Positions 43,110-50,591 of a stretch of 64,000 nt of DNA are shown here, piece after piece. Position 1 is the stretch's first letter. Every line of letters begins with the position of its first letter. Both the position numbers and the translations under genes were made by a program. Source of the stretch: Desulfitobacterium hafniense DCB-2 (GTDB lineage Bacteria > Bacillota > Desulfitobacteriia > Desulfitobacteriales > Desulfitobacteriaceae); assembly GCF_000021925.1 (NCBI RefSeq), contig NC_011830.1, forward strand, positions 3,197,001 to 3,261,000, read 5' to 3'. The notes under the pieces were generated by a model. That model ran no database searches, had not been told where the DNA came from, and saw nothing but the letters and a program-made list of their open reading frames with translations.

Positions 43110-44153
43110 TTAACTCTTCATCTTAGGGTCGAATGCGTCACGCAAGCCATCGCCTAATAGGTTAAAACTAAGAATGATCAGGCTGATCAGCAAAGCCGGC
43201 GCCATCAACAGATAAGGATAACTGTTCAGGCCGTTGAGGGCATCACTGGCCAGAGAACCTAAAGAAGGCAAAGGAACAGCAACCCCCAAGCCGAGGAAGC
43301 TCAGAAAACTCTCCGTAAAAATAGAAGATGGAATCTGCAGCGTGGTGGTAACAATCAAAGTCCCGATACAGTTGGTGAGAAGATGTTTGCGGATAATGCG
43401 GCCTGTACCGGCACCCAAAGCTCTGGCCGCGGTTACATATTCATTCTGCTTAAGGGCCAGCACCTGGCTGCGGACAATCCGCGCCATACCCACCCAATAC
43501 AGCAGGGCAAACACCAGAAAAATACTGATCAGGTTGGGCCCCACCGTCTGAATCCATCCAAAACCGGGCTTCGTCGCCAGGATGCCCAAGGGATCCCGGA
43601 TAGCAAAAGAGATCAGAACAATCAGGAGAATATCCGGTACTGTATAAATAATATCGACGATACGCATCATCATGAGATCTACCCAGCCGCCAAAGAAACC
43701 GGACACAGCGCCATAAGTCGAACCAATAACCAATATGATAGCGGAAGCGATTAAGCCTACCATTAAGGAGATGCGGCTGCCCACCATCACGCGGACAGCA
43801 TAATCGCGGCCCAAATTATCTGTTCCCAGAATATGGGGAAACACTTTTTCTCCGGCATCAATGCGCAGTTGTTCCTGAGTGGAGTAGGTCATGGGTTTGA
43901 GATATTCAGAGCCCTTGATCTGCTGCTCATATTTATAAGGATAGAAGCTGGGCACGATAAAAGAAAAAAACATAACAACCAGAATGACTGTAAGGCTGAT
44001 CATAGCCACCTTATTTTTTCTGAGCCGCCGCATGGCATCCTTCCAAAAGCTGACACCGGGGCGCATTTGGGTGAGACTTTGCTTTTCTGCATCGGTTGCA
44101 GGCAGAAAATCTTCAACCTTTAATTGTAAGCTAAGCGGATTTTTTTCTGTCAT
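43110..44153 (-). CDS. oppC: Oligopeptide ABC transporter, permease OppC
   Basis: 347 residues with a cytoplasmic N-terminal stretch, six membrane helices and the BPD inner-membrane motif (EYVTAARALGAGTGRIIRKHL) that contacts the ATPases. Forms the channel with OppB. Twelve bases after oppB. Confidence 0.94.
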   Translation of the reverse strand: MTEKNPLSLQLKVEDFLPATDAEKQSLTQMRPGVSFWKDAMRRLRKNKVAMISLTVILVVMFFSFIVPSFYPYKYEQQIKGSEYLKPMTYSTQEQLRIDAGEKVFPHILGTDNLGRDYAVRVMVGSRISLMVGLIASAIILVIGSTYGAVSGFFGGWVDLMMMRIVDIIYTVPDILLIVLISFAIRDPLGILATKPGFGWIQTVGPNLISIFLVFALLYWVGMARIVRSQVLALKQNEYVTAARALGAGTGRIIRKHLLTNCIGTLIVTTTLQIPSSIFTESFLSFLGLGVAVPLPSLGSLASDALNGLNSYPYLLMAPALLISLIILSFNLLGDGLRDAFDPKMKS

Positions 44154-44165
44154 TTTCTGCCCTCC

Positions 44166-45083
44166 CTACTTGAGTTGGATACGCGGATCAATAAATTTAT
44201 AAAGAATATCGATCAGTGCATTAATGGTAATAACAAGCGTCGCCAAGAAAATTGTGGTGCCCATAATTACGGTGTAATCACGGTTGACGATGGAGCTGAC
44301 GAATTGACCGCCTAAACCGGGAATGACGAAAATTTTCTCCACGATGAAACTGCCGGTCAGAGTAAAGGCCAGCATAGGGCCTACATAAGTGATGACAGGC
44401 AGGATGGCGTTGCGCAAAGCATGCTTGAAAAGGCTCTTCATCTGAGAAAGACCTTTGGCACGAGCTGTCCGCATGTAATCCTGACCAATCACATCAAGCA
44501 TGGACGAGCGCATCAGTCGTGTAATGTAGGCGGTCGGATAGAAGGAAAGGGCAAATACGGGAAGGATATAATGAGCCGGTGTTGTAAGACCCATGGTCGG
44601 CAATACCCCTAAGTAGACACCGAACACATACATACCTACGGTACAGATAACAAAACTGGGAAAGGCAATGCCGCAGGTAGCGATGACGATGATCAGGTCG
44701 TCGAGCCATTTACCGCGATTAAGAGCAGCAATGCTTCCCAGAGGAATTCCAATCGATAGGGCTACAAGTACTGCGATACCGCCCAGCTTGGCTGATACCG
44801 GAAACTTGCTGACAATAATATCGCTGACAGTGCGGCCACGTTGTTTTAAACTCAAGCCAAAGTCGCCCTGAGCAGCACTCAGCATGTAGTTTTTGTATTG
44901 CACAATCAGCGGCTTGTCCAACCCGAATTTCTCATGAAGTGCGGCCTGAGCTTGCGCACTAATGGACTTTTCTGCAACAAATGGACCACCGGGCACCATG
45001 TTCATTAGAAAAAAAGTTATGGTTGCAACCACAAAGATCGTCATCACTGCCAGAATAATTCGCTTAATAACGTATTTAATCAT
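44166..45083 (-). CDS. oppB: Oligopeptide ABC transporter, permease OppB
   Basis: 305 residues with the OppB features: one N-terminal helix, a large outside loop (residues 30-95) and the coupling motif YMRTARAKGLSQMKSLFKHAL. First gene of oppBCDFA. The 5' region is separated from spo0A's terminator by about 370 bp that must hold its promoter. Confidence 0.94.
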   Translation of the reverse strand: MIKYVIKRIILAVMTIFVVATITFFLMNMVPGGPFVAEKSISAQAQAALHEKFGLDKPLIVQYKNYMLSAAQGDFGLSLKQRGRTVSDIIVSKFPVSAKLGGIAVLVALSIGIPLGSIAALNRGKWLDDLIIVIATCGIAFPSFVICTVGMYVFGVYLGVLPTMGLTTPAHYILPVFALSFYPTAYITRLMRSSMLDVIGQDYMRTARAKGLSQMKSLFKHALRNAILPVITYVGPMLAFTLTGSFIVEKIFVIPGLGGQFVSSIVNRDYTVIMGTTIFLATLVITINALIDILYKFIDPRIQLK

Positions 45084-45454
45084 TCACTAATACTCCCTCG
45101 CTCTTTTCATAAATCTGAACCCGGTCACCAGTTTTTGCTCACAACATCTAACCCCAATTTTCATATAATTTCAACACAGACGCGTTTCAATTTTAACAAT
45201 CGAAGTGGACTTTGTCAATTAGCATAGGAAAGCAAAAAACCTTCGCGCAGGCTTATACTAAAGCAAGGACAGCTTTTAAAAAACATTGAAGAACGACACT
45301 ATTTACGACCGGAACAAGCCTGAGAGCTCTCTTAGCGATGGGCATTCTTCACCGAAAAGCGATGAGCTCTTGCAACTCAGCCAATTATTGGCATCGCTAT
45401 TATGGCAAGAAGAGCTTTGTCGAAGGCCATGGAAGCCTTGAGAGGGTTGGAAAA
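45084..45454. other. Gap between spo0A and opp, no certain gene
   Basis: No RNA or clear promoter was recognised. A 51-codon TTG-started frame (45286-45441, plus strand) lacks a ribosome site and is not called. The gap contains TTTGTCGAA (45416-45424), a perfect match to the 0A-box core bound by Spo0A. Confidence 0.5.
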
Positions 45455-45488
45455 AAGCACTCCTATCAATGATTGAATAGGAGTGCTT
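45455..45488 (-). terminator. Terminator of spo0A
   Basis: AAGCACTCCTAT pairs with ATAGGAGTGCTT around a ten-base loop and is followed by TTTTCC on the minus strand. Confidence 0.9.
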
Positions 45489-45510
45489 CGGACAAAAAGC
45501 CTTGCTGATT

Positions 45511-46305
45511 TTAACTTACTTTACTCATAACCCTCAATTTGTCGGCAAGAAGGGCAACAAATTCTGAATTGGTTGGTTTTTGTCGTTCAATATTCATAGA
45601 ATATCCGAAAATGCGTTTTAGCGTCTCCGTATGTCCCCGCTCCCATGCCAATTCGATGGCATGCCGGATACCTCGCTCCACACGGCTGGGTGCAGTATCA
45701 TATTTCTTGGCAATGGCCGGATAGAGCTCCTTGGTTACCGCCCCCAATAAAGACACATCTTCGACGACCATGAGAATCGCATCTCTTATGTACTGGTATC
45801 CCTTGACATGAGCTGGAATGCCGATTTGATGCATCATATTCGTCACTTCTGCCCCTAAATTAACACTTGTGCCTGCGTTGGTCACAGCATTCACTGCCGA
45901 AGTCATCGGAGTCGATGAGGAGGGTGCGCTTTGGGTCAGACTACGGATCCTCTTGCCCAGAATCTCCAGATCAAAAGGCTTCAGAATAAAATAATCTACG
46001 CCAAGTATCATGGCCTGATGGGTTAAGGATTCCTGACCAAAGGCGGTAAGCATGATAACCTTGGGCCGTGAAGCCGTCGTCCGTCCGTTTATTCTTTCCA
46101 AAACACCTAACCCGTCCAGACTCGGCATAACCAAATCGATGATGACAAGATCCGGTTCCTGAGATTGAATCAGATCCCAAGCCTCGACTCCATTGTACGC
46201 TATCCCTATCACCTCGAGGTCATCCTGACTTTGGAGAAAATCCTGTAACATTTGGCACAAATTACGGTTATCGTCAGCGACGACAATTTTGATTTTTCTT
46301 CCCAT
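45511..46305 (-). CDS. spo0A: Sporulation master regulator Spo0A
   Basis: 264 residues. An N-terminal receiver domain with the acidic pair (VVADDN), the phospho-aspartate in IIDLVMP and the conserved Lys in LKPFD; then a linker of about 30 residues; then the Spo0A DNA-binding domain with the nearly invariant SRVERGIRHAIE helix. Phosphorylated by the relay, it turns on sporulation. Start taken at the ATG at 46305; an ATG four codons upstream sits directly on the purine-rich site. Confidence 0.97.
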   Translation of the reverse strand: MGRKIKIVVADDNRNLCQMLQDFLQSQDDLEVIGIAYNGVEAWDLIQSQEPDLVIIDLVMPSLDGLGVLERINGRTTASRPKVIMLTAFGQESLTHQAMILGVDYFILKPFDLEILGKRIRSLTQSAPSSSTPMTSAVNAVTNAGTSVNLGAEVTNMMHQIGIPAHVKGYQYIRDAILMVVEDVSLLGAVTKELYPAIAKKYDTAPSRVERGIRHAIELAWERGHTETLKRIFGYSMNIERQKPTNSEFVALLADKLRVMSKVS

Positions 46306-46412
46306 TTTCTTTATCATCCTGCCTTATGGTAATTTTCCGGTCCTTATTATCTTGCTATAATGTCAATTCTCTCTTGTCTTCTGCCGGTGACCTTATTATA
46401 CGTTAGCTGGGA

Positions 46413-46419
46413 TGTCGAA
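46413..46419 (+). promoter_or_regulatory. 0A box in front of spo0A
   Basis: TGTCGAA, the core of the Spo0A binding site, lies about 110 bp before the spo0A start. It would allow autoregulation, which is known for spo0A in Bacillus. The core is only seven bases and can occur by chance. Confidence 0.5.
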
Positions 46420-46623
46420 ATCGTAAAAAATAAGTAAACCGCATAATTAACCGATTATTCTTAAAGTCCTTATAATAGGGGGTTTTCTGGATATTAATGT
46501 AAATTAAATCTCGTTATTTTATTCCATTTTTCCCCAGAAGGGTCAGTCCCCCATGATTATTCACGAATATGCTAGAAAATTCATATAAAATCCCCTGCGT
46601 TGAGATTGCCAAAAAGATACTTA

Positions 46624-47124
46624 TTAAAAAATGATCTGCATGATCATGACATCCAAACATTGCCCAAACTTCGTCCCCACTTCATGATACTTCCCGGCTT
46701 CCCAAAAACCATGCTTTTTAGCTAAGGAAATACTCTTTTCATTGGTCGAAGTAATACGGCCTAATAGAGTATGGTAGCCTAATTTTTTCGCCTCCTGACA
46801 AAGAACTTTCAGCAGTGCATCTCCCATGGATTGACCGGTCCACTCAGGAGCGATGTAGATGGAAAACTCTCCGCTTTGTTTGTAGGCCGCCCGGGGATGA
46901 AAAGGCGACAGACTGCCCCACCCTGTAACCTGTCCCTGGTTTTCCACCACATAGACAGGATAATAAGGGTCTTGATGATTACCAAACCAGACCTCTGCCG
47001 CCGCCAAGGAGCGCTCTTCCAGATCAAAGGTTGCAACCGTGTTGAGGACAGCCCAATTATATATTGCATTGATTCGTTCCAAATCCTTAACTTGGGCTTG
47101 GCGCAGGATAAATTGTGATGCCAT
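46624..47124 (-). CDS. GNAT-family N-acetyltransferase (phosphinothricin acetyltransferase-like)
   Basis: 166 residues. The acetyl-CoA loop is seen as APEWTGQSMGDAL (usually Q/RxxGxG/A; here QSMGDA), and the opening IYNWAVLNTVATFDLEERS is the hallmark of the Pat/Bar subgroup. These enzymes acetylate amino-group toxins or methionine derivatives such as methionine sulfoximine; the natural substrate is unknown. It stands alone upstream of spo0A. Confidence 0.85.
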   Translation of the reverse strand: MASQFILRQAQVKDLERINAIYNWAVLNTVATFDLEERSLAAAEVWFGNHQDPYYPVYVVENQGQVTGWGSLSPFHPRAAYKQSGEFSIYIAPEWTGQSMGDALLKVLCQEAKKLGYHTLLGRITSTNEKSISLAKKHGFWEAGKYHEVGTKFGQCLDVMIMQIIF

Positions 47125-47214
47125 TTTTCTTTCTCATCCTTCCGTAATATGTATAACATCTCCAGAATAAGGGAACATTGAGTGTTGAGTTTAGCAAAGG
47201 AGGTCTATTTAATA

Positions 47215-47400
47215 ATGACTGCATCAGTAGATGAAAATTGCATTGGTTGTGGTGCTTGTGCATCCATTTGCCCCGAAATATTTCGCATGAATGACGAGGG
47301 GCTTGCTGAAGCGTATGTAAACCCCGTTCCCAGTGAACTGGAGGAATCTGCCCAGGAAGCTGCGGATGGTTGCCCCACAGATGCCATCCACCTTGACTAA
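47215..47400 (+). CDS. Single-cluster [4Fe-4S] ferredoxin
   Basis: 61 residues with CIGCGACASIC near the start and a final cysteine in DGCPTDAI, the pattern of a ferredoxin carrying one 4Fe-4S cluster (an extra cysteine lies in SICPE). It carries electrons between enzymes in the cytoplasm. The start at 47215 has AAAGGAGG eleven bases before it. A strong terminator follows; the mini sulfite-reductase-like gene converges on it. Confidence 0.92.
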   Translation: MTASVDENCIGCGACASICPEIFRMNDEGLAEAYVNPVPSELEESAQEAADGCPTDAIHLD

Positions 47401-47420
47401 TACTACTCTATACTATCACA

Positions 47421-47449
47421 GGGGGGCGTATCACTTCGATACGCCCCCC
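47421..47449 (+). terminator. Terminator after the ferredoxin gene
   Basis: A perfect 12-bp stem, GGGGGGCGTATC / GATACGCCCCCC, followed by TGGTATTTTG. It may serve both converging genes. Confidence 0.85.
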
Positions 47450-47486
47450 TGGTATTTTGCTCATATTTATTTATCTGTGGTCTGTT

Positions 47487-48371
47487 TTAGGCATTCACAA
47501 CGTCTTGAGCAGCTTCTTGCAACCCTTCCAGGCCTACGCGATCAATAAGCCGGCCCAGGCGCTCCTGAGGCTTGGCATTCTCTTTAAAATACTCCATCAC
47601 TGCATCAATGACGGGAATGAGCTGATCGGATTGGAGATTCTCCAGAAGCAAATCTCCCCGGCGGGGTTTGACGCCGCCATTTCCGCCCACATAGACATGG
47701 TATCCTTTGCTGGTTCCCATGATTCCCAGATCCACATTCATGGAATCCGTACATTTATTGGGGCAGCCGGCAATCCCGATTTTAAACTTTGCAGGCAGGG
47801 ACATACCATGGTAGCGCTTATCCACTTCCATTCCGATACCCAGGGTTTCCTGGAGACCACGCTTGCAGAAAGTCATACCAGGGCATACTTTGACACTGCG
47901 GACACATAGTCCTATAGCATGTCCGGGATCCATCCCCAAATCATCCCAGGCAGCCGGGATAACTTCCGGCTTCAAGCCAACGATAGCAATCCGTTGGGCG
48001 GAAGTCACCTTAATTGCGGCGGCATTGTATTTTTCCGCTACATCAGCAATTTTCCGCAATATTTCGGGGGTAGCTACCCCTGCCGGAATATGGGGGGCAA
48101 TAGCGAAGGTCTTTTTATCCATTTGTAGAATGGCACCCTTGGGTTGAGCTTTAGCTTTGGCAGCTTCAGACATCTCCCCTTGCTCCACTGAATTAACAGC
48201 CTCCAGAAGCTTTTCAGGGTCGAGCTTGTGCATTTGAGCAGCATTAAGCAGGGTTTCATTTACCGAAAAAGGACACCCCAGACAATGCAACCCTAATTCC
48301 TGCATTGCTTCAACCGTTTTAGGGTTGGCGGCCATGATGTCCTTGAGTTTCATTTCTAATGTAAATTTCAT
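47487..48371 (-). CDS. DUF1858 plus mini nitrite/sulfite reductase-like siroheme protein
   Basis: 294 residues. The N-terminal ~60 residues are a DUF1858 domain (GLHCLGCPFS with its CxxC). A ferredoxin-like half domain follows (about 90-160, containing KVTSAQRIAIVGL), then a siroheme/4Fe-4S binding part with CPGMTFC (C-x5-C) and GCPNKC (C-x3-C). This is about half the size of normal sulfite reductases, so it resembles the short archaeal-type forms. Whether it reduces sulfite or nitrite is unknown. Start at 48371 follows GAGGTG. It is 20 bp downstream of the zinc-ribbon gene. Confidence 0.88.
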   Translation of the reverse strand: MKFTLEMKLKDIMAANPKTVEAMQELGLHCLGCPFSVNETLLNAAQMHKLDPEKLLEAVNSVEQGEMSEAAKAKAQPKGAILQMDKKTFAIAPHIPAGVATPEILRKIADVAEKYNAAAIKVTSAQRIAIVGLKPEVIPAAWDDLGMDPGHAIGLCVRSVKVCPGMTFCKRGLQETLGIGMEVDKRYHGMSLPAKFKIGIAGCPNKCTDSMNVDLGIMGTSKGYHVYVGGNGGVKPRRGDLLLENLQSDQLIPVIDAVMEYFKENAKPQERLGRLIDRVGLEGLQEAAQDVVNA

Positions 48372-48391
48372 TTTAAACACCTCGATATCCT

Positions 48392-48538
48392 TTAGCCATG
48401 AATTAACATCGGCAGACAATGCACACAAACGTGCTTTTCATCCCCTTGATGTACATAAGTTATAACAGGTGTAAGCTCACTGGTTGTTCCGCAATGTGAG
48501 CATTCCCGCTCAATGTTTTCTTTTTTCGTATCGGCCAT
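48392..48538 (-). CDS. 48-residue zinc-ribbon-like protein
   Basis: A very short gene: CSHCG near residue 13 and CVHCL near residue 38 form two CxxC pairs, enough for a zinc ribbon or rubredoxin-like knuckle. AAAGGGGG lies eight bases before the ATG, so it is probably translated. It lies 20 bp before the siroheme-type protein and is likely co-transcribed. Family not recognised. Confidence 0.7.
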   Translation of the reverse strand: MADTKKENIERECSHCGTTSELTPVITYVHQGDEKHVCVHCLPMLIHG

Positions 48539-48611
48539 GTTCATATCCCCCTTTATAATGATGGCTTAAGTCTAACAAAAATTTATTCCTGCTGATGTGA
48601 CCTACAGCACT

Positions 48612-48641
48612 CCTAAGTGTGTTTTTTGAAACACGCTCAGG
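48612..48641. promoter_or_regulatory. Leader hairpin before the zinc-ribbon/siroheme pair
   Basis: On the minus strand CCTGAGCGTGTTT pairs with AACACACTTAGG (one mismatch, one wobble). It sits about 75 bp before the zinc-ribbon gene, with no T-run. Might be a structured 5' leader. Confidence 0.5.
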
Positions 48642-48660
48642 ATTTACATCTCAGTTTAAA

Positions 48661-48692
48661 CCGTTCTGAACGGAAATATACTTAGAAAGTAT
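48661..48692. promoter_or_regulatory. Two adjacent palindromes, possible operators
   Basis: CCGTTC-T-GAACGG (48661-48673) and ATACTT-AGA-AAGTAT (48678-48692) are perfect short palindromes five bases apart, upstream of the zinc-ribbon/siroheme unit. No known regulator is assigned. Confidence 0.5.
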
Positions 48693-48726
48693 CTAACGCA
48701 AATTTATGCTTTCTGACAATAAAAAA

Positions 48727-48744
48727 ACGCGCTCCAAGGCGCGT
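48727..48744 (-). terminator. Terminator after the 48748 gene
   Basis: On the minus strand ACGCGC-CTTGGA-GCGCGT is followed by a T-run. Confidence 0.85.
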
Positions 48745-48747
48745 AAG

Positions 48748-49206
48748 TTATTGAAGAGCTAGGGACTGAACATCCAGCTTTTGAATTTGAATGATTTTCC
48801 AACCTTCAGAGGTGGCTTGGGTTTCCATTACATAAGTCTGCACGATTTTTTCCTTGGCCGGCGAGGTCCATTCTACATTGACCAAAACGCTGTTGGGCTG
48901 GGGAGAATCTGCTAATTCCATCTTCTTCAGGCTGATTAGGGGGTTATTTTTAACCTGAGCCTTCCATAATTCAAATTCCTGCTGCCCCAGTGGATTGAGT
49001 TCCTTAGCCATGAGCAGCTGTTCTGCCAGCTCCAGTTGTCTCGTGTCCAGATAACCCCAAAAACGCTGTACAGCTGCCTGAGGCGAATCCGCATAGTGGG
49101 GTTGGGTCAGAGACACCATAACAGATTGGGGAGATTTCCAGGCAACAATCCCCAGTAAACAAACGAGTGTAATTCCCATGATCCAGACATAACGACTTCT
49201 AGCCAT
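48748..49206 (-). CDS. Membrane-anchored protein of unknown function (NTF2-like?)
   Basis: 152 residues with an N-terminal membrane helix (residues 7-23) and then a small alpha/beta domain: SPQAAVQRFWGYLDTRQ and later strands ending WKIIQIQKLD. The arrangement recalls secreted NTF2-like or DUF4829-type domains, which is a weak guess. It should sit on the outer face of the membrane. It follows spoVM on the same strand. Confidence 0.65.
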   Translation of the reverse strand: MARSRYVWIMGITLVCLLGIVAWKSPQSVMVSLTQPHYADSPQAAVQRFWGYLDTRQLELAEQLLMAKELNPLGQQEFELWKAQVKNNPLISLKKMELADSPQPNSVLVNVEWTSPAKEKIVQTYVMETQATSEGWKIIQIQKLDVQSLALQ

Positions 49207-49290
49207 GTTTTCCCTCCTTGCTTGTCTTCCTACTCTATTCTATAGGAGGGAACTCTCTTTCATGTCATGTCTTAAGTAATTTTTATTTGA

Positions 49291-49356
49291 CTAATTAAAT
49301 ACCTTGCGGAGGAAGCTGAGTACGAACTCAGGCAGACGGACATAGTAAACCTTCAT
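49291..49356 (-). CDS. spoVM: SpoVM, tiny amphipathic sporulation protein
   Basis: A 21-codon gene (MKVYYVRLPEFVLSFLRKVF plus Asn) matching Bacillus SpoVM (MKFYTIKLPKFL...) at Met1, Lys2, Tyr4, Leu8, Pro9 and Phe11, including the proline at position 9 that matters for localisation. A full AAAGAGGTGAT ribosome site lies four bases before the ATG. SpoVM is an amphipathic helix that binds convex forespore membrane and recruits SpoIVA to start coat assembly. The protein is shorter than the Bacillus form (26 residues). Recognised from the N-terminal pattern. Confidence 0.85.
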   Translation of the reverse strand: MKVYYVRLPEFVLSFLRKVFN

Positions 49357-49411
49357 TCAGATCACCTCTTTCCTTCTTTATTACTTTATGCAATAGGCCA
49401 CCTGATGGGAC

Positions 49412-49762
49412 TCAAATAATTTGGTAATTTTTCACTGCGTCTTCCAATTGAGCAACCAGTAATTTTTCCTCTTCGCTGCTGGCTGTGAAATAAAGCCGTC
49501 CGATAATGGAGCTGATGATTTTTAAGACATCCTCAACAACGAGTTTCTCACTCATAGCTAATTGGGCACTGGTCTCTACTAATGCGATCCCAAATTGATG
49601 ACCGACCCCTTCTTTCATAGTCCTCATACAGGTTTTTCCCAGCAGTTTCATAACTAAAGAAGCCTCTTGGGCGTCGAGCTGCCGAATAGCATCAATAACG
49701 GTTGTTAATCCCTGCACCATTCTTAATCCCACATTGGCCCAATTCACTTGTTGATTATCCAT
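49412..49762 (-). CDS. Protein of unknown function upstream of spoVM
   Basis: 116 residues, probably all-helical, with no motif I recognise. The start at 49762 has GGAGGGA five bases upstream; the frame continues to 49795. It lies between pssA and spoVM on the same strand. Its transcript is separated from pssA by a terminator-like hairpin. Confidence 0.65.
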   Translation of the reverse strand: MDNQQVNWANVGLRMVQGLTTVIDAIRQLDAQEASLVMKLLGKTCMRTMKEGVGHQFGIALVETSAQLAMSEKLVVEDVLKIISSIIGRLYFTASSEEEKLLVAQLEDAVKNYQII

Positions 49763-49843
49763 GCTCTTCCCTCCATACAAGTGTTTCCGTGCCATACTAT
49801 ATGCAAAAATCCTTGAATGGGTGAAAAAGGTGAAAAAAAAGGA

Positions 49844-49862
49844 TACAGAGCAATACTCTGTA
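49844..49862 (-). terminator. Terminator after pssA
   Basis: On the minus strand TACAGAG-TATTG-CTCTGTA is followed by TCC and a run of eight T. Confidence 0.8.
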
Positions 49863-49913
49863 CCCGCATAAGATCAAACACTTTGTCATTGGCTGTACGG
49901 ACATTAAAACCTG

Positions 49914-50441
49914 TTATTTCCCCAACTTAGGAACTTTGAACGTGGAGACCATGAGAACGGCCAACACTGCCAGAGCCACAGGAAAAACCAACCAAGGCAG
50001 ATTTCTGTAAAAAAGGACCATTAAGGCCATCAGCCCGCCGGCAAAGGTAATCGGCACGCCCAAAAAATGGGTGCTGATATTGAGAACATTAAACCGTGCC
50101 AAGCGGACTGCTCCGCATAAAGCAAAAGCGGCAGCAAGAAGCATGCCCCAAACTCCCATATGGGTGGCCAGCACGAGCTGATAGGTTAAAATCGCCGGCG
50201 CCACGCCAAAGGAGACCACATCGCATAAAGAATCCAGCTCTTTGCCGAAATCTGAACTCACGGAGAGTTTACGGGCTACCTTGCCATCCATACTATCCAT
50301 AAGCACAGATAAAAGAATAAACCCGGCAGCCATTTTATATCCGCCATTCATCGTCCAGAGCAAGGACAGAAATCCAAAAAATAAATTCCCTAAGGTAAAG
50401 AAACTGGGAATCATATCCATCTTAATGGGTTTGCCACTCAC
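49914..50441 (-). CDS. pssA: CDP-diacylglycerol--serine O-phosphatidyltransferase
   Basis: 175 residues with the CDP-alcohol phosphotransferase motif DGKVARKLSVSSDFGKELD (about residues 51-69) and several membrane helices. It makes phosphatidylserine from CDP-diacylglycerol and serine, the first step to phosphatidylethanolamine. The motif has every usual Asp and Gly. GTG start with GGGAGAG nine bases upstream. Confidence 0.93.
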   Translation of the reverse strand: MSGKPIKMDMIPSFFTLGNLFFGFLSLLWTMNGGYKMAAGFILLSVLMDSMDGKVARKLSVSSDFGKELDSLCDVVSFGVAPAILTYQLVLATHMGVWGMLLAAAFALCGAVRLARFNVLNISTHFLGVPITFAGGLMALMVLFYRNLPWLVFPVALAVLAVLMVSTFKVPKLGK

Positions 50442-50591
50442 ACAACGTCACTCTCCCAACATTTACTAACCTGACTTTGCTTCATCTTATCTCCAGCTGA
50501 TGGGAGAACATCTTACATCTCATCCATGCACCTTGGTAAGGCCCAGGAAGCTTGACTGCAATTATGCTTAAGTGTATCATCTTTTCACAAA

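Noticed and set aside
45286..45441. 51-codon TTG-started plus-strand frame between opp and spo0A
   Set aside because: No ribosome site, no family resemblance and an arginine/leucine-rich chance-like composition.
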